Assembly: GCA_959600835.1 (NCBI GenBank)
Contig: CAUGNQ010000007.1
Coordinates: 1-60,974, forward strand
DNA from: an uncultured Collinsella sp.
GTDB lineage: Bacteria > Actinomycetota > Coriobacteriia > Coriobacteriales > Coriobacteriaceae
DNA length: 60,974 nt
Direction of reading: 5' to 3'
Part shown: one piece after another, positions 25,105 to 33,840 of the stretch
Position numbering within the stretch: position 1 is the first letter of the stretch
How the letters are laid out: the number at the start of each line of letters is the position of its first letter
Notes under the pieces: generated by a model
Told to the model about the DNA's origin: nothing
Seen by the model: only the letters and a program-made list of their open reading frames with translations
Databases searched by the model: none
Translations under genes and position numbers: made by a program

Positions 25105-25796
25105 GTATCCGCGACAACCTTGATATCTCGGCCTATCTGGTGCTCGGCCCCGAAAACACGCTCGGGCGCCCCGTGGGCGATGTGGTGGCCCAGGCACTCG
25201 ACGCCGGCTTTACCTGCATCCAGGTGCGCTCCAAGGTGGCAAGCGCCCGCGAGATCATTGCGCTGACCGGCGACGCCGCGCAGGCAATCGCACAGGCCGG
25301 CAAGACCGGTCAGGTCGCTTTGCTGATTGACGACCGCCTGGACTGCGTACTCGCCGCGCGCGAGCAGGGCATTGCTGTCGACGGCGTGCACGTGGGTCAG
25401 AGCGACATTCCCGTCGAGGTCTGTCGCAAGCTGCTGGGGCCCAACGCCATCGTGGGCCTTTCCGCCCGTTGCGAGGAGATGCTCGAGTACGTCAAGACCG
25501 CCGACATGAGCCTAGTCGACTACCTGGGCATCGGCCCACTCCACGAGACCGAGACCAAGCGCGACTGCGGACGCGCGGCCGACGGCTCTATCATCACCAA
25601 GAGCTTTGAGGACCTGGCCGCCCTCCACGCGGCAAGCCCCGTGCCCATCGTGGTGGGCGGCGGCGTCAAGACGGCCGACCTGCCACAGCTCAAGGCCACC
25701 GGCGTCGACGGCTTTTTCGTGGTGAGCGCCGTCTGCAGCGCCGATGACCCCTACGCCGCGGCCAAGGAGCTCGTCGACACCTGGCAGCAGGCGTAA
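25101..25796 (+). CDS. thiE: Thiamine phosphate synthase ThiE
   Basis: 231 residues. Couples thiazole phosphate and HMP pyrophosphate to thiamine phosphate. TIM-barrel motifs: IQVRSKVASAREI at strand 2, LLIDDRLDCVLA, VDGVHVGQSDIPV with the HxGQ-D motif, VGLSARC, and the end VVGGGVKTADLP for phosphate binding. Usual length. It overlaps the thiamine-binding gene (ATGA) and ends the operon before a bidirectional terminator. With ThiM alone upstream, the operon looks like salvage, not full synthesis. Confidence 0.95.
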   Translation: MSIRDNLDISAYLVLGPENTLGRPVGDVVAQALDAGFTCIQVRSKVASAREIIALTGDAAQAIAQAGKTGQVALLIDDRLDCVLAAREQGIAVDGVHVGQSDIPVEVCRKLLGPNAIVGLSARCEEMLEYVKTADMSLVDYLGIGPLHETETKRDCGRAADGSIITKSFEDLAALHAASPVPIVVGGGVKTADLPQLKATGVDGFFVVSAVCSADDPYAAAKELVDTWQQA

Positions 25797-25840
25797 GTCT
25801 AGGCCGAGCAGCTGATTCGCAGCCTCATATCTTCAGCAAT

Positions 25841-25886
25841 GGAAAGCGCATCCCAGTTTGAGCCTCCATTCCGGGATGTGCTTTCC
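25841..25886. terminator. Bidirectional terminator, thiE and patatin genes
   Basis: GGAAAGCGCATCCC pairs with GGGATGTGCTTTCC (one G-T) around 18 bases between two convergent genes. Confidence 0.65.
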
Positions 25887-25908
25887 GCCGAGATGGCGGC
25901 AGCAGCCT

Positions 25909-26778
25909 CTACCCTGCCAGATATGCCTCCAGTGCCGGCAAGGTCGCCTCCGCATCGCGGCGACCAATCTGGTAGATGCGCTCAAGTTCATCGGGCTCGC
26001 GACACAGCGACGGCACCTTCACCGATTCGCTCGGACGCACCACAAAGATCTCGCCGGCAGCCTCGCGACGTGCCAGGTCATCGAGCGTGGCATTGTAGAC
26101 CTCATGCCGATGCTCAAGCGCTGCGACAAACTCCGGATAGTGACGGAACACGCGCCGCAGCATGGGCATCACGCTGTTGGGCTGCTTCACAAAGCCCGCC
26201 GGCTGCGTGAGTACCACGATATTGCGGTCATACCCCTGCGCAAACAGCCACGCGCTGGGAATAGAATCAGCCACGCCACCATCCAGATACTTATGCCCGT
26301 CAATAGCAACGGGACGCGTCGCCACGGGAATTGCCGACGACGCCCGAATCCACTCGATATCGCGCTCGTCGCCATACGGCAGATCGTGATAGACGGCCTT
26401 GCCCGTCTCGATATCGGTACACACGCACGTAAATCGCATGGGACAGGTGCGATACGCCTCTAAGTCGATAGGATCGCGCTCGATAGGCACCTCGTGATAA
26501 GCAAAGTCGGCATTGTACATATCGCCGGTTCGCAGCCAGCTGGTCACGCTCGCATAGCGCTTGTCGGCGCAATAGGCCTTGTTATAGCGAATGGCGCGGC
26601 CGATCTGGCGCGATTTAAAGTTGTAGCCAAACGCCGCGCCCGCCGAGACGCCCACCATATGGTCGCAGGTCAAACCGTGCTCCATCCAAACGTCGAGCAC
26701 GCCCGCCGTATACATACCGCGGTAGCCGCCTCCCTCGAGCGCCAGCCCCACCGTGCGCGTCATATTTGACTGTGCCAT
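25909..26778 (-). CDS. Patatin-like phospholipase
   Basis: 289 residues. The oxyanion loop GLALEGGGYRGMY lies at about residues 11-23, the serine nucleophile in GVSAGAAFG (GxSxG) at about 43-51, and the catalytic Asp in YLDGGVADS (DGG) near the middle. These make the Ser-Asp dyad of patatins, which hydrolyse phospholipids or other acyl esters. No signal peptide. It is the RssA/YjjU-like bacterial branch in style. ATG 26776-26778 is taken because GGAG is spaced nine bases before it; the earlier frame is unlikely. Monocistronic. Confidence 0.9.
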   Translation of the reverse strand: MAQSNMTRTVGLALEGGGYRGMYTAGVLDVWMEHGLTCDHMVGVSAGAAFGYNFKSRQIGRAIRYNKAYCADKRYASVTSWLRTGDMYNADFAYHEVPIERDPIDLEAYRTCPMRFTCVCTDIETGKAVYHDLPYGDERDIEWIRASSAIPVATRPVAIDGHKYLDGGVADSIPSAWLFAQGYDRNIVVLTQPAGFVKQPNSVMPMLRRVFRHYPEFVAALEHRHEVYNATLDDLARREAAGEIFVVRPSESVKVPSLCREPDELERIYQIGRRDAEATLPALEAYLAG

Positions 26779-27102
26779 GCGACCATCTCCGTTCCTGCGT
26801 TTTAAAACGGGACAAGTATACCCGTCAACATATATCGTCCCAGTCGCATTTTTATCGAACATCGCATCGTCGCGCTACCGCTTGTCGAATAATAGCCGCC
26901 CACAGCATGTGCACCCATATATAATTATGCACTATTGTTTACACTACTCAGCTGTTATCAACAGCGAACATTAGCCGACAAATTAACTCAACAACGCGGC
27001 AAGGCGGGGGCCTGGATACATGCAAAGCGCTGAGCAACGACGCGTGTACACAACGAGCTCGCCCGACGCAATCCGCCCCGACCTCAGAAAGTCGCTTAGA
27101 AC
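26779..27102. other. 324-base intergenic region, divergent promoters
   Basis: No gene. The left part is AT-rich, with a TATAAT word at 26920-26925 inside CATATATAATTATGCAC, a plausible -10 for the GGDEF/EAL gene, though no clear -35 is spaced correctly. I could not find a c-di-GMP riboswitch here. Confidence 0.4.
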
Positions 27103-29820
27103 ATGGAAACTGTCAGCAATTACACCGAAACGCTCGAAAAGACCGTCCGCGACCTTCTCGAACGGCAGGAGGATCTGATCAGGACTGCCTTTACCGACCA
27201 GCTTACCGGGCTTGGCAACCGTGGCGGCTTTGCCCGTTCCCTCGAGGAGCTCTGGGAGCAGGACGCCCCCGTTACCATGGCGTTCATCGATATCGACAAT
27301 CTCAAGCACTGCAACGACGTCTTTGGGCATGACGAGGGCAACCGCTATATCTTGCAGGTAAGTCTCTATCTTAAGCTGTATATGAAGGTGGGCGAAGCGG
27401 CGTTTCGCATAGGCGGCGACGAGTTTGCCATCCTATCTACGATTGCAACCGAGGACGACCTCGCCGAACGTCTGAAACACTGCCGAACGGTTCTGCTCAA
27501 AAACAACGATTCCGAGATGCCCCACTCGTTTAGCTACGGAGTGTCACATGCCGACCCCGCCCTGGGCGAAGCTTCCAATCGCATGACGCTCGATGCCGAC
27601 CATCGCATGTACGACTACAAGCTACGTCATGCCATGCACCTCGATCGACGCAATATCACGCAAGTCCACGCCGACGACTTCGAAATAAGCGATCGTATTT
27701 TTGACGCCTTTTCGATGCTCAACGAGGGCCGTTATTTCTTTATCGAGAACTTGGACAAACATCGCACCCTTTGGTCACAAGGTGCCTTGCGCGATCTTGG
27801 CCTTCCCTCGGAGCACATAGACAACTGTCGCGATTACTGGAAAACGCGCGTCCATCCCGACGACCTTGAGGCCTGCATCAACGACATCGACCAAGTCTAC
27901 AACGGCACCAAGCACCGTCGCGTCATGCAGTATCGTGTGCGCAACGCCGTCGGCGACTACGTCCTTTGCCGTGCTCGCGGGTTTCGTATCGACGGCGACG
28001 GAAATGTCCCCTCGCTCTATGTCGGCGAGCTCGTCAACCACTCACTTGCCGAAACCGTCGACGCTGCCACAGGCCTCGGAACGCAGCGCATGCTGGTCAA
28101 CGCCATCGACGCCTGCCGCCGCGATCGTTGCGAGACAGGGCTTATAGCGGTGCGCGTTCGTGGCACGACAAAACTCAACGAGCTCTACGGGGCCGAGGCT
28201 GTCGACAACATGCTTGCCGAATACGCAGGCCGCATGCTGTCGATCACCCGCGGCAGGAGCCGGGTCTACCGTTCACGAAGCGTCCAGTTCGTCGTGCTCA
28301 GCAACGAACTAGACCACGAGGCATTCGAGCAACTGACCCGCCACCTTAAAGAAGCCGTTTTCGCTCCTGTTCGAATCGCAGGCGACACCATTACTCCCGT
28401 CTGCCTTGTCGTCCCGGCCTTTTACGAGCACTTAACCCATCAAGCGACCGCCGTTTTAGGCGAACTCGACCGTCGCCTTCGCACGGCCGGCGGGCTTGTT
28501 CCCAACGACAGCCTCCCCATACCCGAGGCGGAGCGCAAAAGCGCCATAGCTGAACGTATCGACTCGCTCACGGGCCTCTATCGACCCAGCGAGTTTATGC
28601 GGCGCGCCAACGCATTTCTCGAGGCAAGGCGCAACGGCACCTGGTGCATCGCCACAGTCGACATGGGCCACATGCGCCTGTTTAATGAATGGCACGGCCA
28701 GGCCGAGGGCGACCGCGTACTCGCCGATGTGGGCACGGTCCTCAAGGACATCGAGAATGCCGATATGGGCGTCGCAGGGTACTGGGGCCAAGATGACTTT
28801 TGTGTACTCATCCCCTTTAAGCACATCACCGTCCATCAAATCTACAACCGCGTTCGCGAGGCCGTAGCCAGACATGATGACGGCGTAGGTTTTTGGCCGT
28901 CCATGGGCGTTTACCCCATCGACTCCAATGAGGAAATCACCATCGATGCGCAGGCAAAGGCCATGTTTACCAATCGACGCGCAAAAAACGACTTTAAGGA
29001 GCGCATTGCTATTTTCCGCCCCGCGGAGTACGAGCGCGAAGTCGCGTTCCACCGCACGCTGACCGAATTCCAGTACGCGCTGTCAAATGGTCGCATCACG
29101 TACTATCTTCAGCCCCAGGTCGATATGGAAACCGGCGAGATTATTGGCGCCGAAGCACTCACCCGCTGGATTGACAAGGACGGCTCTCTCATTTCGCCCA
29201 CAACGTTTATCCCCGCACTCGAGGAAAGCGGCTTTGTAGTGACGCTCGACAAGTACATTTGGCAGGGTGTCGCCATATGGCTTCGCGAGCGTCTCGATCG
29301 CCGTCTTCGCGTGGTTCCGGTCTCGCTTAATGTGTCGCGCGTGGATATCCTTGCCTGCGACGTTGCCGAACATATGGGGGCGCTCGCCGCCCAATACAAC
29401 CTACCGCCCGAGCTCATGCGTATCGAGATCACCGAGACGGCTTATACGGGAGAATCCGAGGCCGTGGATAAGCTGACCGCAGATCTGCACACCCGCGGCT
29501 TCTCGACCTATATGGACGATTTTGGCACCGGTCAGTCCACGCTCGCGATGCTCAAGAACGTCAACGTCGACGTCATCAAGCTCGACCGCACCTTTGTGCC
29601 CACCGACCGCGATCAAGGCCGCAGCACGCAAATCATTTCATCGATGCTCGAAATGGCGCAGTCGCTCCATCTGCCCGTCGTGGTCGAAGGCGTCGAGACA
29701 AATGAGCAGGCAAACATGCTACGACAAATGGGCGCCCGCTACGCTCAGGGCTTCCTCTACTACCGCCCCATGCCTGCGAAGGATTTTGAGGCATTGCTCG
29801 ATGGTGGCAATAACAACTGA
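27103..29820 (+). CDS. GGDEF-PAS-GGDEF-GGDEF-EAL cyclic-di-GMP protein
   Basis: 905 residues, no membrane segment. The first GGDEF (about 28-185) is intact: FIDIDNLKHCND binds metal and GGDEF is at 104-108, so it can make c-di-GMP; the RxxD inhibitory site is absent. A PAS_3-like domain follows (about 205-310, RVHPDDLEACINDI). Two further GGDEF-like domains (about 315-475 and 495-640) are degenerate, the last with GQDDF near 562. The EAL domain (about 655-900) is complete: AEAL, LNVSR, EITET, MDDFGTG, IKLDR, EGVET and AQGF, so it should hydrolyse c-di-GMP. An in-frame TAG just before the ATG fixes the start region. The next gene is a shorter paralogue. Confidence 0.9.
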   Translation: METVSNYTETLEKTVRDLLERQEDLIRTAFTDQLTGLGNRGGFARSLEELWEQDAPVTMAFIDIDNLKHCNDVFGHDEGNRYILQVSLYLKLYMKVGEAAFRIGGDEFAILSTIATEDDLAERLKHCRTVLLKNNDSEMPHSFSYGVSHADPALGEASNRMTLDADHRMYDYKLRHAMHLDRRNITQVHADDFEISDRIFDAFSMLNEGRYFFIENLDKHRTLWSQGALRDLGLPSEHIDNCRDYWKTRVHPDDLEACINDIDQVYNGTKHRRVMQYRVRNAVGDYVLCRARGFRIDGDGNVPSLYVGELVNHSLAETVDAATGLGTQRMLVNAIDACRRDRCETGLIAVRVRGTTKLNELYGAEAVDNMLAEYAGRMLSITRGRSRVYRSRSVQFVVLSNELDHEAFEQLTRHLKEAVFAPVRIAGDTITPVCLVVPAFYEHLTHQATAVLGELDRRLRTAGGLVPNDSLPIPEAERKSAIAERIDSLTGLYRPSEFMRRANAFLEARRNGTWCIATVDMGHMRLFNEWHGQAEGDRVLADVGTVLKDIENADMGVAGYWGQDDFCVLIPFKHITVHQIYNRVREAVARHDDGVGFWPSMGVYPIDSNEEITIDAQAKAMFTNRRAKNDFKERIAIFRPAEYEREVAFHRTLTEFQYALSNGRITYYLQPQVDMETGEIIGAEALTRWIDKDGSLISPTTFIPALEESGFVVTLDKYIWQGVAIWLRERLDRRLRVVPVSLNVSRVDILACDVAEHMGALAAQYNLPPELMRIEITETAYTGESEAVDKLTADLHTRGFSTYMDDFGTGQSTLAMLKNVNVDVIKLDRTFVPTDRDQGRSTQIISSMLEMAQSLHLPVVVEGVETNEQANMLRQMGARYAQGFLYYRPMPAKDFEALLDGGNNN

Positions 29821-29878
29821 TACGCTCGCGCGCAAAACGCCACCGTCGAAGGGGGCATTTGTCTCCATTAGCTAACTT

Positions 29879-29909
29879 ATATCCCCAATTCAAACCGAAT
29901 TGGGGATAT
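29879..29909. promoter_or_regulatory. Palindrome ATATCCCCAATTC-N5-GAATTGGGGATAT
   Basis: Perfect 13-base arms around AAACC, between the two GGDEF genes, 39 bases before the second start. No T-run follows, so an operator or leader hairpin is as likely as a terminator. Confidence 0.5.
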
Positions 29910-29947
29910 GATACAAACCGTTGTTCCGCCCAAGGAGGTTATCCATC

Positions 29948-31477
29948 ATGAACGAGTCATATCGCCTGGGCGAGCAATCGATTATTGCCTATCTTCAGCG
30001 ACTTGCGAACGGCGTCTCGACCGCCGAACTCGATGTTGCCGCGCTGCCTGCTGAGCTACGCGCCGTTGGTGAGCAACTGCAAAAGACGCATGCCATCCTG
30101 CAACAAGAGCGCCAGCTGCTTGAGCGCAACGCCTATATCGATCCGCTCACCAACTTGGGCAACCGCAACGGATTCGACCGTCACGTCGAGCAACTCTGGC
30201 GCAAAGGCGACCCCTTCACCTGCGCCTATATTGACATCGACCATCTCAAGCATTGCAACGATAGGTTTGGCCACGCCGAAGGCAATCGCTATATTCTGAG
30301 CATCTGCCGCACGCTCTCCGAAACCATGGAGCACGATGAGATGCTGTTCCGTATCGGTGGAGACGAGTTTGTGCTCATCTCGCCCTCCGCAAACGAGATT
30401 GAACTCGAGCAGCGCTTGGAGCAGGTACGTACCAGGCTGATCGAGGCGAGCTCAGGTGGCAAGGCGCCCATGATCGGCAGCTTTAGCTTTGGCTGCTCGC
30501 GCGTCGATCCACTTGCTGGCGACACGCGTCGCCAGATGACGATGGATGCCGATCGCAAGATGTATCGCTATAAGCTTATGCATCGTGTGCAGCAACCGAA
30601 AGACGATGACGCGCCGCAACGCCCAATCGTCGATCAGCTTCCCTGCAACGACCGGGTGTTCCAAGCGATCTCCATGAGCTCCGAGACGCGCTATCCGTTT
30701 ATCCTCAATCTCGATACGGGAGAATCGCAATGGTCGGTTAACGCCGTGCGCGATTTTGACCTGCCCTCCCAGCACCCTTTTAACTCACTCGACATGTGGC
30801 TCGCCCGCGTTCATCCCGAGGACCGCGACAACGTACGTGCCGAGCTCGACATGGTGATAAACGGCACATGGCACTTCCACTACATGCAGTATCGCGTAAT
30901 GGATGCCACCGGAAAATACGTGCTTTGCGACTGCACGGGCTACCGCTTGGACGGCACCGATACCGAGCCCGGCATGTATGTGGGCATTATCATCAACCGA
31001 AGCTTGGCAGATACGACCGATTCCGTGACCGGCTTGGGCGATATTCACGCCCTGGTCAACGCCATTGGAGAGATGCGCCGCGTGGCGCGCGAGGCAGGCT
31101 TTATTGCCATTAAGGTCGACGATATCGCCGAAGTCAATGCCCGCTTTGGATTCGATGCAGGCGACCGCGTGCTCGCCGAAAGCGCCGCCTGCCTCATGGA
31201 CTGTTCGCGCGGCAAGGGTCGCTTGTTCCGCTCGACGGGACCAATGTTCGTGGCGCTTTTCGATGAGCTCGGCCCCGAGGCAATCGACGAGCTCGCAAAC
31301 GAAATCGAACGATTCCTGGGTTCTCCCGTGCTCATCGGCTCGCTTGAATATCAGCCGCCCATTCGTGTGGCGACGCTTCATCTGGACGCTGTCAATCGAC
31401 AGCCCGTTTCCATTTTGAACGAGCTCAAAGCGTTGCTCGGTAAAGCCGTGCAGGTGCCAGGTACCAAACTGGATTAG
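29948..31477 (+). CDS. GGDEF-PAS-degenerate GGDEF protein
   Basis: 509 residues, cytoplasmic. An N-terminal helical segment (about 1-60) precedes an intact GGDEF domain (about 65-215) with YIDIDHLKHCND and RIGGDEF near 137-141; no inhibitory RxxD. A PAS fold follows (about 230-345, ARVHPEDRDNVRAEL) and then a second GGDEF-like domain without the motif (about 350-500). Order and wording match the first two thirds of the 905-residue neighbour, so the two arose by duplication. AAGGAGG lies 8 bases before the ATG. Predicted diguanylate cyclase controlled by its PAS domain. Confidence 0.88.
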   Translation: MNESYRLGEQSIIAYLQRLANGVSTAELDVAALPAELRAVGEQLQKTHAILQQERQLLERNAYIDPLTNLGNRNGFDRHVEQLWRKGDPFTCAYIDIDHLKHCNDRFGHAEGNRYILSICRTLSETMEHDEMLFRIGGDEFVLISPSANEIELEQRLEQVRTRLIEASSGGKAPMIGSFSFGCSRVDPLAGDTRRQMTMDADRKMYRYKLMHRVQQPKDDDAPQRPIVDQLPCNDRVFQAISMSSETRYPFILNLDTGESQWSVNAVRDFDLPSQHPFNSLDMWLARVHPEDRDNVRAELDMVINGTWHFHYMQYRVMDATGKYVLCDCTGYRLDGTDTEPGMYVGIIINRSLADTTDSVTGLGDIHALVNAIGEMRRVAREAGFIAIKVDDIAEVNARFGFDAGDRVLAESAACLMDCSRGKGRLFRSTGPMFVALFDELGPEAIDELANEIERFLGSPVLIGSLEYQPPIRVATLHLDAVNRQPVSILNELKALLGKAVQVPGTKLD

Positions 31478-31551
31478 CACCGCGCCCGCACCGCCTCCCC
31501 CATCGTGCGATAATCCTCTGCAGAAGTCACCAACAGCAGAGGGAGTTTGTG

Positions 31552-32175
31552 ATGAAGGTTCTTTTGGTCAATGGCAGTCCCAAGGCAAACGGCAATACCG
31601 CCCGCGCACTCGCCGAGGTCTCCGAGCAACTCAACGCCGAGGGCATCGATACCGAGGTGTTCCAGCTGGGCGCCAAGCCCATTCGCGACTGCATCGGTTG
31701 CGGCCAGTGCGGCAAGCTTGGCGGTCGCTGCACCTTTGACGACGACGTGGTGAACGAGCTCATCGCTGCCGCCGAGCAGGCAGATGGCTTTGTCTTTGGC
31801 TCCCCCGTCTACTATGCGCATCCCAGCGGACGCATCCTCTCAGCCCTCGATCGCGCCTTCTATGCAGGCGGGCATGCCTTTGAGCACAAGCCCGGCGCCG
31901 CGGTCGCCGTCGCCCGTCGCGGCGGCACGTCGACCACGTTCGATGTGCTCAACAAGTACTTCACCATTAAGCAAATGCCTGTGGTTGCCTCCACCTACTG
32001 GAACAACGTGTTTGGCCGCGTGCCCGGCGACGCCGATGGGGATGCCGAGGGCCTTGCCACCATGCGAAACATCGGCAAAAACATGGCCTGGCTCCTGCGC
32101 TGTATCGAGGCAGGACAGGCCGCCGGTATCAACGCACCCGAGGCAGATCGAGCAACGACCAACTTCATTCGATAG
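31552..32175 (+). CDS. Flavodoxin-fold NAD(P)H-dependent FMN reductase
   Basis: 207 residues. VLLVNGSPKANGNTARAL is the FMN phosphate loop; DCIGCGQCGKLGGRC adds a CxxCxxC-like cysteine group of the iron-sulphur flavoprotein style, and GSPVYYAHPSGRILSALDRAFY lines the flavin ring. Such proteins reduce FMN, quinones or nitro compounds. ATG at 31552 has AGAGGGAG six bases upstream; a GTG just before it is less likely. Eleven bases separate it from the ArsC-like gene, so the two may be cotranscribed. Real substrate unknown. Confidence 0.82.
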   Translation: MKVLLVNGSPKANGNTARALAEVSEQLNAEGIDTEVFQLGAKPIRDCIGCGQCGKLGGRCTFDDDVVNELIAAAEQADGFVFGSPVYYAHPSGRILSALDRAFYAGGHAFEHKPGAAVAVARRGGTSTTFDVLNKYFTIKQMPVVASTYWNNVFGRVPGDADGDAEGLATMRNIGKNMAWLLRCIEAGQAAGINAPEADRATTNFIR

Positions 32176-32186
32176 AGCGGCGGAGC

Positions 32187-32528
32187 ATGAATATCCAGAT
32201 TTTTGGAACCAAAAAGTCTTTCGATACCAAGAAGGCCCAGCGCTATTTTAAGGAGCGCCGCATTAAGGTGCAGTTTATTGACCTTAGGGAAAAGGAGATG
32301 AGCAAGGGCGAGCTCACGAGCGTGATGCAGGCGGTCGGCGGCATCGACAAGCTGCTCAACCCCAAGGCCAAGGACGAGGAGACGCTCGCGCTCATCCAGC
32401 ACCTCACCCCTAGCCAGCGCTTCGACAAACTGCTCGAAAACCAGCAGGTTCTAGCCGAGCCCATCGTGCGCAACGGCAAAAAGGCCACCGTCGGTTATTG
32501 CCCCGATGTATGGGGAGCCTGGGAGTAG
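32187..32528 (+). CDS. ArsC/Spx-like thioredoxin-fold protein without cysteine motif
   Basis: 113 residues. NIQIFGTKKSFDTKKAQRYFKERRIKVQFIDLREKEMSKGEL is the start of the ArsC-like family, and LAEPIVRNGKKATVGYCPDVW gives the cis-Pro strand. Where arsenate reductases and Spx have Cys (GxxxCxxT or CxxC), this protein has GTKKSFDT, so redox catalysis at that site is not possible. It might act as an Spx-like RNA polymerase partner or bind a ligand; neither is shown. Follows the flavodoxin-fold gene closely. Confidence 0.75.
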   Translation: MNIQIFGTKKSFDTKKAQRYFKERRIKVQFIDLREKEMSKGELTSVMQAVGGIDKLLNPKAKDEETLALIQHLTPSQRFDKLLENQQVLAEPIVRNGKKATVGYCPDVWGAWE

Positions 32529-32614
32529 CCTGTGTTATTTGCCGGCGCGTGGGTATAAGAGCAGGCGTTTGGCATAAGATTCAACTGTAAGCCATGTCTA
32601 ACAAAGGAGGGCAC

Positions 32615-33745
32615 ATGCCCAACAAACCCGTGAAGATCATCATGCTTACCGGATACCTCGGTGCCGGCAAGACCACGCTGCTCAACCACATCCTCGCTAA
32701 CGACGGCGGCATCCGCGCCGCCGTGATCGTCAACGATATCGGCGAGATCAATGTCGACGCCAGCCTTATCGCCGACGGCGGCCTTTCCGAGACCGACGAC
32801 CTCATCCCGCTCACCAACGGCTGCATCTGCTGCACGCTTTCGGACGACCTGGCCAACCAGCTGCAGGGCATTGCCGATTCGGGCAAGTTCGACTACATCA
32901 TCATCGAGGCATCGGGTATTTGCGAGCCTATCCCCATCGCCTACACCATCTCGAGCTTCTGCGACGAGGCCAAGGTGGGCGGCGAGCCCAAGCTCGCGCT
33001 CGACAACATCGTGGCCGTGGTCGACTGCGCCCGCATGTACGACGAGTTCAACGGCGGTCGCGACCTGCTGGCTGAGGATATCGACGAGGACGACATCGAA
33101 AGCCTGCTCATCCAGCAAATCGAGTTCTGCTCCACGCTGATCCTTAACAAGACCGATACCGTAACGCCCGAGCAGATCGCCGAGCTCAAGGCCATCGTGC
33201 GCAGCCTGCAGAAGGACGCCGTGATCGTCGAGGCCCAAAACGGCGAGGTCCCCATGGAGGAGCTGCTCGATACCGACCGCTTCGACTTTATGCGCGCCTA
33301 CAACTCCGCCGCCTGGATCGAGGCCATGGAGCATCCCGAGGAGCACGACGACCCTGAGGTGCTCGAGTACGACATCGAGACCTTTGTGTACTCGCGCCGC
33401 AAGCCGTTTGACCTGCAGAAGTTCACCGATTTTGTTGAGCAGGAGTGGCCCGACGAGGTCATCCGCGTCAAGGGTCCGCTGTGGCAGACCGGCGATCCGG
33501 ACATGTGCTACATGTTCGAGCAGGCCGGCCACCAGATGCGCCTGATGGAGAACGGTCTGTTCGTTGACTCTGCGCCCGAGGGCGAGAAGCAGAAGATTAT
33601 CGACGAGAACCCCGAGATCATGCAGATTTGGGACGACGAGACGGGCGACCGCATGACAAGCCTGTGCATCATCGGCCGTCACATGGACAAGGATGCGCTC
33701 ATCGCCTCCCTCGATGCCTGCCTGACCGACTGGCACCGCGCCTAG
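32615..33745 (+). CDS. COG0523 (CobW/ZNG-type) G3E GTPase
   Basis: 376 residues. Walker A in GYLGAGKTTLLNHIL (about 14-28), Walker B in EASGICEPIP, NKTD for guanine, and the metal-binding CXCC motif GCICCTL near 71-77. An acidic central insert (EDIDEDDIES) and a C-terminal CobW_C domain follow. COG0523 proteins act as metal chaperones, mostly for zinc or cobalt. The ATG at 32615 has AAAGGAGG upstream; the longer frame is unneeded. A strong terminator follows. No zinc-uptake regulator site was recognised upstream. Confidence 0.88.
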   Translation: MPNKPVKIIMLTGYLGAGKTTLLNHILANDGGIRAAVIVNDIGEINVDASLIADGGLSETDDLIPLTNGCICCTLSDDLANQLQGIADSGKFDYIIIEASGICEPIPIAYTISSFCDEAKVGGEPKLALDNIVAVVDCARMYDEFNGGRDLLAEDIDEDDIESLLIQQIEFCSTLILNKTDTVTPEQIAELKAIVRSLQKDAVIVEAQNGEVPMEELLDTDRFDFMRAYNSAAWIEAMEHPEEHDDPEVLEYDIETFVYSRRKPFDLQKFTDFVEQEWPDEVIRVKGPLWQTGDPDMCYMFEQAGHQMRLMENGLFVDSAPEGEKQKIIDENPEIMQIWDDETGDRMTSLCIIGRHMDKDALIASLDACLTDWHRA

Positions 33746-33785
33746 GTTTATCCAAGCGGGCATTTTTCCGCCTACGTAACCGCCA

Positions 33786-33820
33786 AACCACCACGAAGGT
33801 GCCCTTCGTGGTGGTTTTTC
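33786..33820 (+). terminator. Terminator after the COG0523 GTPase
   Basis: AACCACCACGAAGG and CCTTCGTGGTGGTT form perfect 14-base arms around TGC, with TTTTT following. Confidence 0.9.
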
Positions 33821-33840
33821 GTTCTGAGCCAAGGAGATTC

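Noticed and set aside
26868..27102. c-di-GMP (GEMM) riboswitch before the GGDEF/EAL gene
   Set aside because: The conserved GEMM core words around the P1 and tetraloop are not found.
32495..33832. 445-residue minus-strand frame opposite the COG0523 gene
   Set aside because: The plus strand carries Walker A, CXCC and NKTD; the minus frame is Leu/Val/Gly repeats from codon bias.
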